This document shows, one piece after another, positions 1-5,723 of a stretch of DNA of 9,806 nucleotides. Below the pieces are notes generated by a model. The model ran no database searches. It saw nothing but the letters and a program-made list of their open reading frames with translations, and had not been told where the DNA came from. This DNA is from Brevundimonas sp. UBA7635. GTDB lineage: Bacteria > Pseudomonadota > Alphaproteobacteria > Caulobacterales > Caulobacteraceae. The DNA lies in the NCBI GenBank assembly GCA_002483865.1, contig DLIT01000107.1, forward strand, positions 952 to 10,757. The letters run 5' to 3'. Made by a program: the position numbers and the translations under genes. Every line of letters starts with the position of its first letter. Position 1 is the first letter of the stretch.

Positions 1-875
1 CCGCCAACCAGCGGGCTGGCCCTCGGCAGATGCATCCAGTTGATGAATAGAGCCAGACCGAGCAGGCCATAAACAATCGACGGGACAGCCGCCAGGTTGT
101 TGATGTTGACCTCGATGATCGCGGTAATACGGTTGCGGGGCGAATATTCCTCCAGCCAGACGGCGGCGGCCACGCCGACCGGAATGGCGATCAGGGCCGT
201 GACCATCAGCATCAGGGCCGAGCCGACCACGGCACCCAGGACGCCGGCCAGTTCAGGCTGGGTGGAATCCCCCTTCGTGAACAGGGCGCTACTGAAGTGC
301 GCCCGAACCGAGCCGGACTCCTTCATCTGGTCCAGCCAGTCCATCTGCTGGTTGGAGACCTGACGCTGATCCTGCGGGATCGAGCGATCAATCTTGCCCT
401 TCAGATAGAGGTCGGCGATGTCCGACATCGGTGCCGTCATGGTGACGGTCTGTCCCAGCAGGCTCGGCTGGCGCGTGAGGCGTTCGGCAGCCTTGAACTT
501 GATCTCGGACGAGAACAGGGCCCGCATCTGGGCGGCCTTGGTGCCGTCAGCGTCATCCTGCTCGCCCAAACGCCGCAGTTGCTGCTGCGCCACGATAAGC
601 TCGAAGTTGGCCCCTTGAGGATAGGTCGCGTCGATCTGGGCCGGGTCCATATAGACCGGCAGGGTAAAGCTGTGGCTGTAGAACGCCGTCCGGCCCTGCA
701 TGACGATGCTGGCCAACAGCACCACCAGGAAGGTCAGGGCAAAGGCGATGGCCGCGCGGCCATACCACTTGAAGCGGGTTTCGCGGGCATAGCGGGTCCG
801 CAGCCGCGCCTGCAGCTTCTGGGTCCGCGCACTCTGAGCCGGCGCGGTGATGGTGTTCACGGGCGCGTCAGTCAT
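1..875 (-). CDS. pstA: Phosphate ABC transporter permease PstA, 3' end cut off by window
   Basis: This is the second membrane permease of the high-affinity phosphate importer PstSCAB, in the inner membrane. Reading the minus strand from the ATG at 875 gives 291 open codons with no stop, so the gene runs past the left edge. The first membrane segment is at about residues 40-59. A long hydrophilic, presumably periplasmic stretch follows (about 60-205). This matches the N-terminal extension (DUF3333 type) of alphaproteobacterial PstA, which the shorter E. coli protein lacks. The permease core begins at about 207, with EEYSPRNR near residues 242-249 and AAVPSIVYGLLG near 262-273; both are typical PstA/PstC sequences. 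The ATG overlaps the end of pstC by 8 bases and no good Shine-Dalgarno precedes it, which suggests translational coupling. About 150 C-terminal residues, including the loop that contacts PstB, are probably outside the window. Identification is firm. Confidence 0.95.
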   Translation of the reverse strand, partial: MTDAPVNTITAPAQSARTQKLQARLRTRYARETRFKWYGRAAIAFALTFLVVLLASIVMQGRTAFYSHSFTLPVYMDPAQIDATYPQGANFELIVAQQQLRRLGEQDDADGTKAAQMRALFSSEIKFKAAERLTRQPSLLGQTVTMTAPMSDIADLYLKGKIDRSIPQDQRQVSNQQMDWLDQMKESGSVRAHFSSALFTKGDSTQPELAGVLGAVVGSALMLMVTALIAIPVGVAAAVWLEEYSPRNRITAIIEVNINNLAAVPSIVYGLLGLALFINWMHLPRASPLVG

Positions 876-2298
876 ATTGTTCACGATAGGTTTGGACGAT
901 GCGCATGGCGACAATGTTCAGCAGCAGGGTCACGACGAAGAGAGTGAGGCCAAGCCCGAAAGCGGCCAGAGTCTTGGGGCTGTTGAACTCCTGATCCCCG
1001 GTCAGCAGGGTCACGATCTGGACCGTCACCGTGGTCACCGTCTCCAGGGGGTTGAGCGTCAGCCTGGCGGCCAGACCGGCGGCCATGGTCACGATCATGG
1101 TCTCGCCAATGGCGCGCGAAACCGCCAGCAGAAAGGCTCCGGCAATCCCTGGCAGGGCTGCGGGCAGCAACACCTTGCGCACGGTCTCGGACTTGGTAGC
1201 CCCCATCGCATAGGAACCGTCACGCAACGACTGGGGCACAGCGTTCAGGATATCGTCCGATAGCGAGCTGACGAAGGGGATCAGCATGATGCCCATGACC
1301 GCACCAGCCACCAGGGCCATCTGATTCTGGACCAGCATCAGATACTGACCCAGGCCATCCAGCGGCCCCCCGACAAACCAGGAGCCAATGGTGTTGAAGA
1401 AGACGCGGAAGGCCGGCCCGACTGTCAGGGCGGCGAAGAAGCCGTAAACCACGGTCGGCACGCCAGCCAGCACCTCAAGCAGGGGCTTGACGATGGCGCG
1501 GGTCTTGCGGCCCGAATATTCAGACAGATAGATGGCCGAGAACAGGCCGATCGGTCCGGCGACCGTCATGGCGATGGCCATGATCAGGAAGGTACCGGCA
1601 AACAGCGGCACCGCCCCAAATGCACCGGACGATCCCACCTGGTCGGCGCGGATCGCCATCTGCGGGCTCCACTTGGTGCCGAACAGAAACTCGGTCACCG
1701 GGACTGTCGAGAAGAACCGCAGTGAATCCCACACCAGGGACAGAATGATGCCCAGGGTCGTCAGCACCGCCACGACTGAACAGGCGAACAGGACAAAACT
1801 GATCCAGCCCTCGACCTTGTTGCGAGCGCGTAGGTCGGGCCGGATGCGCGTCAGGACAAGGACACCGCCCAGGATAGCGGCCAGGATGGCAGCAATGCCG
1901 CCGCCCCAGTCCAGTGTGCTTGAAATCTGGCGGGCGCGCCGCCCTTCGGCAGGCAGCTCTTCGGCCAAGGGCGCAGGCCAGATCTGCTGGGCTTCCAGGC
2001 CGGCACCGATACGGCGCGCATCAGAGAAGAAGGCCTCACGACGAAAGGGCTCCAGCTGGGACACCGCCTCGGGCGCACCGGCGGCCAGCATCTGATGCTC
2101 GATCGGGCCGGACAGGATGGAGGCACCGATCAGCACCAACAGTGACGGCACGCCCACCCAGATCAGGGCATAGAAGCCATGCTGACGCGGACGTGAGTGC
2201 GCGCGCTGGCCACGCGAACGGCGCACGGCAAGACTGCGTCCCGCCGTGTAGGCCAGACCGCAGAAGCCAATCAACAGTAACAGGAATATCCAGAGCAT
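868..2298 (-). CDS. pstC: Phosphate ABC transporter permease PstC, long alphaproteobacterial form
   Basis: This is the first permease subunit of the phosphate importer and pairs with PstA in the inner membrane. The protein has 476 residues, against about 320 in E. coli. The extra length is N-terminal: hydrophobic segments at about 1-20, 42-62, 133-150 and 165-192, with a polar stretch at 63-130. The transporter core follows, with membrane segments near 230-258, 273-295, 325-343, 385-407 and 445-465. YLSEYSGRKTR is at about 257-267 and VLAGVPTVVYGFFA at 276-289. The cytoplasmic EAA-type loop that docks on the ATPase PstB is at about 361-387 (GSYAMGATKSETVRKVLLP). An in-frame TGA lies 21 bases upstream with no alternative start between, so the ATG at 2298 is the likely start although its ribosome site is weak. 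It lies downstream of phoR on the same strand after a 171-bp gap that holds a Pho-box candidate. Confidence 0.97.
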   Translation of the reverse strand: MLWIFLLLLIGFCGLAYTAGRSLAVRRSRGQRAHSRPRQHGFYALIWVGVPSLLVLIGASILSGPIEHQMLAAGAPEAVSQLEPFRREAFFSDARRIGAGLEAQQIWPAPLAEELPAEGRRARQISSTLDWGGGIAAILAAILGGVLVLTRIRPDLRARNKVEGWISFVLFACSVVAVLTTLGIILSLVWDSLRFFSTVPVTEFLFGTKWSPQMAIRADQVGSSGAFGAVPLFAGTFLIMAIAMTVAGPIGLFSAIYLSEYSGRKTRAIVKPLLEVLAGVPTVVYGFFAALTVGPAFRVFFNTIGSWFVGGPLDGLGQYLMLVQNQMALVAGAVMGIMLIPFVSSLSDDILNAVPQSLRDGSYAMGATKSETVRKVLLPAALPGIAGAFLLAVSRAIGETMIVTMAAGLAARLTLNPLETVTTVTVQIVTLLTGDQEFNSPKTLAAFGLGLTLFVVTLLLNIVAMRIVQTYREQYD

Positions 2299-2327
2299 CC
2301 GGGTCCGCGCACAGGTGAATCAACGCC

Positions 2328-2344
2328 GTGCCACCTGATGGCAC
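2328..2344 (-). other. Short inverted repeat in the pstC leader
   Basis: A perfect 6-bp inverted repeat, GTGCCA and TGGCAC, is separated by 5 bases. Its near edge lies 29 bases before the pstC start codon, inside the expected 5' leader. It could form a small stem-loop in the mRNA or be a protein site. It has no T-run, so it is not an intrinsic terminator. A function is not shown and it may be chance. Confidence 0.3.
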
Positions 2345-2377
2345 TTTGCGTCAGAACCCTGCCGAAAATTGGCGAGC

Positions 2378-2411
2378 AGAATAAGACGCCTGGATGACAG
2401 TTCTGTTACGG
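2378..2411 (-). promoter_or_regulatory. Candidate Pho box and -10 element for pstC-pstA
   Basis: On the minus strand, CCGTAAC-AGAA-CTGTCAT (2411 to 2394) gives two 7-base units 11 bases apart. This is the layout of PhoB sites (CTGTNAY-N4-CTGTNAY). The second unit is a perfect match and the first has one mismatch. Ten bases further on is TATTCT (2383 to 2378), a -10-like hexamer at the spacing seen in PhoB-activated promoters, where the Pho box replaces the -35. A third, weak unit (GCGTCTT) continues the 11-base phase. The site sits between phoR and pstC, so phosphate starvation would raise the transporter genes from here. Seen: the repeat and spacing. Known: the PhoB consensus. Inferred: function. 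Confidence 0.68.
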
Positions 2412-2469
2412 CCAAGGTCCCCTGCTGGGACTCGGGGCCGGTCTGGCCCAGCCCTCACCGCGGCCTTGA

Positions 2470-3876
2470 TCAGTCGAGATGGGCATCCCGCGCCGGTGCT
2501 ATCGGAAAATAGGCTGCAAAAATGGCACCCTGCCCCAGGGCACTGTCCACAGATAATCCGCCCCGGTGACGGATGATAATGTGGCGGACAATGGCCAGGC
2601 CCAGGCCCGTGCCTTGTCGTTCGCCGCTCTTTTGGCCCTCGACGCGGTAAAAACGCTCGGTCAGGCGCGGCAGATGCTCACGTGCCATGCCGGGGCCATG
2701 GTCTCGCACCGTGACAACGGCATAGCGCTGGCCCGCTTCGCGATCCGGCGTCACCAGCGACAGGCGATTGCCATCGACCATGCGCGGAGCCACGGCCTCG
2801 TCCAGGGTGCGGTCGCGCTCGATGGTCAGTTCGACGACACTGCCAGCACTGGAGTATTTCAGGGCATTATCGACCAGGTTCTGGATCACCTGCAGGGTCT
2901 CGTCACGATCAGCCGTAATGGTAGCCCCACCCAAACCCAGGTCCGCCTTGATGCTGACCTGGCGGTCATGGGCGATCACGCTGATGGCATCCACCACGTC
3001 CGATGCGGCGCGCGCCAGATCGACCCGGCCGAGCGGCGCAATATGTTCGTTCAGCTCAATGCGACTGAGTGACAACAGGTCCGCCACCAGCCGCCCCATG
3101 CGGTCGGCCTGGATCGCCATGATGTCCAGAAACTTGTCGCGTGCCTTGGGGTCATCCTTGGCATGGCCGCGAAGGGTCTCGATGAAGCCCGACAGTGAGG
3201 CCAGGGGCGTTCTCAACTCATGACTGGCATTGGCCAGGAAGTCGACGCGCATCATCTCCATGCGCCGTGAGTCGGTCTCATCGCGCAGAGCCAGCAGGGC
3301 GCGGGTGCCAAAGGCAGGCTGGTCCTCAGCGTGGGAGTTCAAAGGCCGGATAAAGGCGCGCCAGTGACGCTCCTGGGTCCCCCCGCCGGTAAAGGTGACT
3401 GTGCTGCTGAAGTTGCCGAACAGGGCCTCGTCCACCGCTTCCAGCACCTTGGGATCCCGAATTACCGAAACCAGAAGCCCGCTACCGGTGTCTGCAAGAC
3501 GATAGAGATTGCGCGCGGCGGCATTGGCGAAGCGGATACGGCGTCCGGCGATGTCGTCAATCTCGCCGCCATCGATAATCAGCAAGGGATCGTCCAGGGC
3601 CTCGAACACCGAGACCAACAGTTCACTTTCCTGCGCCGGTGCGACTGGCGGCAGACCTTCACGGATCGCGACATCTTCAACTGGAACCGGCTTGCGATTG
3701 ACCATCCAGGTCGAAAAGGCCACGGCCATGGCCCCCAGGATCAGCCACCCCGCCAGTTCCGGGCGCATCACCGCCAGCACCAGCATCACCAGGATCGCGA
3801 CCCCACCGCTGGCTCCGGCGGTCCACATCCGCGAGGTTGCCGTGGGGGCTACAGGGGAAGGCTGTTCGTAGGCCAT
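2470..3876 (-). CDS. phoR: Phosphate regulon sensor histidine kinase PhoR
   Basis: This is the membrane-bound histidine kinase that, with the Pst transporter and PhoU, senses phosphate supply and phosphorylates the response regulator PhoB. Two membrane segments (about 23-37 and 42-58) are joined by only a few residues, so there is no periplasmic sensor domain, as is usual for PhoR. A PAS-like domain spans about 88-198. The H-box FLANASHELRTPL carries the phospho-acceptor His219. The ATPase domain has the N-box (QNLVDNALKYS, Asn333 and Asn337), G1 (DHGPGM, 392-397), F-box (ERFYR, 407-411) and G2 (GTGLGLAIV, 422-430). All catalytic motifs are intact. Between the N-box and G1 is a longer than usual stretch (about residues 353-386) that may be a surface loop. 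The ATG at 3876 is the first in frame with the conserved N-terminus; its ribosome site is weak. phoR heads the run phoR-pstC-pstA, the order known in Caulobacter. Confidence 0.95.
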   Translation of the reverse strand: MAYEQPSPVAPTATSRMWTAGASGGVAILVMLVLAVMRPELAGWLILGAMAVAFSTWMVNRKPVPVEDVAIREGLPPVAPAQESELLVSVFEALDDPLLIIDGGEIDDIAGRRIRFANAAARNLYRLADTGSGLLVSVIRDPKVLEAVDEALFGNFSSTVTFTGGGTQERHWRAFIRPLNSHAEDQPAFGTRALLALRDETDSRRMEMMRVDFLANASHELRTPLASLSGFIETLRGHAKDDPKARDKFLDIMAIQADRMGRLVADLLSLSRIELNEHIAPLGRVDLARAASDVVDAISVIAHDRQVSIKADLGLGGATITADRDETLQVIQNLVDNALKYSSAGSVVELTIERDRTLDEAVAPRMVDGNRLSLVTPDREAGQRYAVVTVRDHGPGMAREHLPRLTERFYRVEGQKSGERQGTGLGLAIVRHIIIRHRGGLSVDSALGQGAIFAAYFPIAPARDAHLD

Positions 3877-3989
3877 CAGGCAGGCTGTCTCTCTGGGTCA
3901 TTACCAGCCCGATCCGAAGCGGTCAGGGCAGGTCCCGACAGCTTAGCCAGGTTTCATGACTGTTTCCCACTGCCTTGCCCCTGGGGAAG

Positions 3990-4018
3990 AAAAAAGGCCC
4001 GAAGCAAAGCTCCGGGCC
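3990..4018 (-). terminator. Intrinsic terminator after aceA and the small gene
   Basis: On the minus strand, GGCCCGGAGC (4018 to 4009) pairs with GCTTCGGGCC (4005 to 3996). This makes a 10-bp stem with one G-U pair and a very tight loop (3 bases, or 5 if the last pair opens), followed directly by six T (3995 to 3990). It lies 6 bases past the stop of the 69-codon gene. It should end the aceA transcript and insulate phoR, which starts about 115 bases further on in the same direction. Confidence 0.9.
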
Positions 4019-4024
4019 CTTAGT

Positions 4025-4234
4025 CTACTCATAGCCGTGGGCGGCTTCGTTGATCACCTGAGAGGGCATCGACGAGAAGTCTACGCTGAGCGGCTTGTTG
4101 GCCTTGGCCTGAAAGGTCTTGATGACGTGTTCAAGACGGCGGCGGACCTCCTGCGTGGCCTGGGTCCCCTCGTCCAGTTCGAGCGGGGCCAGACAATAGT
4201 CGATGATGGTCCGTGGCGTGTTCAGCGTAGTCAT
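4025..4234 (-). CDS. Small hypothetical protein, 69 residues, downstream of aceA
   Basis: I do not recognise this family. The protein begins MTTLNTPRTIIDYCLAPLEL and ends in HGYE. It is soluble and has no signal peptide or membrane segment. Residues of about 22-45 (GTQATQEVRRRLEHVIKTFQAK) look like one charged amphipathic helix. There is a single Cys near position 14. The start is chosen at the ATG at 4234 because AAGGAG (4248 to 4243) lies 8 bases upstream; a TTG one codon earlier is possible but less likely. The gene follows aceA by 56 bases and a strong terminator lies directly after it, so it is most likely the last gene of an aceA transcript. The strong ribosome site, tight terminator and normal codon usage support a real gene. 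Its role is unknown; a link to isocitrate lyase or acetate growth is only inferred from position. Confidence 0.8.
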   Translation of the reverse strand: MTTLNTPRTIIDYCLAPLELDEGTQATQEVRRRLEHVIKTFQAKANKPLSVDFSSMPSQVINEAAHGYE

Positions 4235-4273
4235 CAAAGTCTCTCCTTGTCAGGACATGCAGGGCCTGAGGTA

Positions 4274-4289
4274 GCCCCAGCACAGGGGC
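4274..4289 (-). other. Stem-loop just after the aceA stop codon
   Basis: A perfect 5-bp GC stem, GCCCC and GGGGC, with a 6-base loop begins one base after the aceA stop. No T-run follows, so it is not a standard terminator. In this position it could protect the 3' end of the aceA message or lower the expression of the small downstream gene. A weaker inverted repeat (TCAGG 4250-4254 and CCTGA 4265-4269) lies between it and the ribosome site of the small gene. Function is inferred only. Confidence 0.4.
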
Positions 4290-4290
4290 A

Positions 4291-5568
4291 TCAAGCGGCG
4301 TGGAACTGGGCCGTTTCGGTCGAGTCCTTCAGGGCCGTCGTGGACGACTGGCCCTGTGAGATGACGGTGGCGACGTCATCGAAATAGCCGGTGCCGACTT
4401 CGCGCTGGTGACGGGTAGCGGTATAGCCGGAAGCCTCATTAGCGAACTCGCGCTGTTGAAGCTCCGAGTAGGCCGCCATGCCGCGATCGCGGTAGCCAGA
4501 GGCCAGTTCGAACATGCCATTGTTCAGGCTGTGGAAGCCAGCCAGGGTCACGAACTGGAACTTGTAACCCATGGCTCCCAGCTCGCGCTGGAACTTGGCG
4601 ATGGTTTCCTTGTCCAGCTTGGCTTCCCAGTTGAAGGACGGTGAGCAGTTATAGGCCATCAGCTTCCCCGGATGCTCTTTCTGGACCGCTTCAGCAAAGC
4701 GCTTGGCATCGTCCAGATCGGGGTGCGAAGTTTCCCACCACAGCAGGTCAGCATATTTCGCATAGGACAGGCCACGCGCGATGCAGTGATCAAGCCCGGT
4801 GTCTTCCTTTAGGCGGAAGAAGCCTTCCGGCGTGCGGTTATCGCGGTCAATGAAGGGGTGGTCGCGCTCATCCACATCCGAAGTAATCAGCTGGGCCGAT
4901 TCCGCATCGGTGCGGGCGACCGTCAGGGTCGGGGTGCCGCATACGTCAGCGGCCAGCCGGGCGGCGATCAGGTTTCGCTCGTGCGCCTGGGTCGGGATCA
5001 AAACCTTGCCGCCCAGGTGGCCGCACTTCTTCTCAGACGCCAGCTGATCCTCGAAGTGGACGCCAGCGGCACCGGCCTCGATGAAGGCTTTCATGATTTC
5101 AAAGCTGTTCAGCGGGCCACCGAAACCGGCCTCGGCGTCGGCGACGATCGGGGCGAACCAGTCGCGCTTGGCACCGCCTTCGGCGTGCTCGATCTGGTCG
5201 GCGCGTTGCAGGGTGCGGTTGATGCGGCGGCACAGTTCCGGCGCGGCATTGGCCGGATACAGCGACTGGTCCGGATACATGGCCGAGGCGGTGTTGGCAT
5301 CGGCGGCGACCTGCCAGCCCGACAGATAGATGGCCTTCAGGCCCGCCCGGACCATCTGCATGGCCTGGTTGCCGGTGACCGCGCCCAGAGCATTGATATA
5401 GGGCTCCGAATGCAGCAGCTCCCACAGACGGCTGGCACCACGCTCGGCCAGGGTGTGGGTGATCGGCACAGAGCCGCGCAGACGCAGAACGTCCTCGGGC
5501 GTATAGGGGCGCTCGATGCCATCGAAGCGGCCGTTTGGCGCGGGAACCAGGTCAGCAAATGTCGTCAT
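4291..5568 (-). CDS. aceA: Isocitrate lyase
   Basis: This enzyme splits isocitrate into glyoxylate and succinate, the first step of the glyoxylate shunt, which allows growth on acetate, fatty acids and other C2 sources. It is cytosolic and needs Mg2+. The protein has 425 residues, close to the bacterial norm. The family signature KKCGHLGGK is intact at 180-188, with catalytic Cys182. Other conserved parts are [10 protein letters not shown] (81-90), ADAEAGFGG (143-151), the substrate-binding stretch [10 protein letters not shown], and the C-terminal tail ending in [10 protein letters not shown], which closes over the active site. The ATG at 5568 ([13 protein letters not shown]) is preferred over a GTG 14 codons upstream because the upstream extension is Pro/Leu-rich and unlike the family. 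Neither start has a clear Shine-Dalgarno. Malate synthase is not in the window. Divergent from it is an ScfR-type regulator that probably controls it, and a small gene follows it. Confidence 0.97.
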   Translation of the reverse strand: MTTFADLVPAPNGRFDGIERPYTPEDVLRLRGSVPITHTLAERGASRLWELLHSEPYINALGAVTGNQAMQMVRAGLKAIYLSGWQVAADANTASAMYPDQSLYPANAAPELCRRINRTLQRADQIEHAEGGAKRDWFAPIVADAEAGFGGPLNSFEIMKAFIEAGAAGVHFEDQLASEKKCGHLGGKVLIPTQAHERNLIAARLAADVCGTPTLTVARTDAESAQLITSDVDERDHPFIDRDNRTPEGFFRLKEDTGLDHCIARGLSYAKYADLLWWETSHPDLDDAKRFAEAVQKEHPGKLMAYNCSPSFNWEAKLDKETIAKFQRELGAMGYKFQFVTLAGFHSLNNGMFELASGYRDRGMAAYSELQQREFANEASGYTATRHQREVGTGYFDDVATVISQGQSSTTALKDSTETAQFHAA

Positions 5569-5590
5569 GTCGTGTCTCGGCTTCAGGAGC

Positions 5591-5604
5591 GCGGGAGGGC
5601 CCGC
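5591..5604 (-). other. Short GC hairpin in the aceA leader
   Basis: GCGGG (5591-5595) and CCCGC (5600-5604) form a perfect 5-bp inverted repeat around a 4-base loop, 22 bases upstream of the aceA ATG. If aceA is transcribed from the promoter suggested at 5641-5671, this stem is in the 5' leader and might affect ribosome access, which would fit the missing Shine-Dalgarno. The stem is short, so it could be chance in GC-rich DNA. Confidence 0.25.
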
Positions 5605-5640
5605 TGTCACTCATCAGGGAAACACGCGCAGGTCACAAAA

Positions 5641-5671
5641 GACACAGCATCGAGCGAGCCATTAAGGTCAA
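5641..5671 (-). promoter_or_regulatory. Possible aceA promoter
   Basis: On the minus strand, TTGACC (5671 to 5666) and GCTGTG (5648 to 5643, extended to GCTGTGTC) are 17 bases apart. The first fits a -35. The second resembles the Caulobacter housekeeping -10 (GCTANAWC) only in part. Transcription would start near 5636. The candidate operator at 5675-5687 would then lie just upstream of the -35, a place suited to an activator. This is a weak call. Confidence 0.28.
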
Positions 5672-5674
5672 ACA

Positions 5675-5712
5675 GTCACATAATGACTATTGATATTCTG
5701 TCACATCATGAC
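5675..5712. promoter_or_regulatory. Tandem 13-bp operator candidate between aceA and its regulator
   Basis: GTCACATAATGAC (5675-5687) and GTCACATCATGAC (5700-5712) differ at one base and lie 25 bp apart in the same orientation. Each is itself an interrupted palindrome, GTCA-N5-TGAC, as expected for a dimeric helix-turn-helix protein. Two more GTCAC sites on the same strand, at 5606 and 5632, have weaker flanks. The right copy ends 11 bases before the regulator's ATG, and the left copy lies upstream of the possible aceA -35. The likely binder is the adjacent ScfR-type regulator, acting on aceA and on itself. The repeats are plain in the sequence; the binding partner is inferred. Confidence 0.62.
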
Positions 5713-5723
5713 ATGATCCCGGC

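Noticed and set aside
297..947. Plus-strand open frame of 216 codons opposite pstA
   Set aside because: It lies antisense to a well-conserved pstA. Its composition (many Arg, Gly, Gln, His) is typical of the mirror frame in GC-rich genes, with no recognisable domain.
2328..2344. The pstC-leader inverted repeat as a terminator after phoR
   Set aside because: It has no T-run and only a 6-bp stem, so an intrinsic terminator is not supported.
3930..3965. Pho-box-like sequence upstream of phoR (CAGTCAT and CTGTCGG on the minus strand)
   Set aside because: The two units are 21 bases apart, which is out of the 11-base phase, and the middle unit does not match the consensus.
4235..4237. TTG start one codon before the ATG of the small gene
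   Set aside because: The AAGGAG site is 8 bases from the ATG and only 5 from the TTG, and ATG is the stronger codon.
5569..5610. GTG start that would add 14 residues to isocitrate lyase
   Set aside because: The added residues do not resemble isocitrate lyase N-termini, and the ATG at 5568 begins the recognisable [13 protein letters not shown]. The GTG also overlaps one of the GTCAC sites.
5569..5723. A TTTGCAAA-type ScfR binding site
   Set aside because: I searched both strands of the aceA-regulator gap and found no full match, only half-like TTTG or TTTGC pieces at or near the aceA start.
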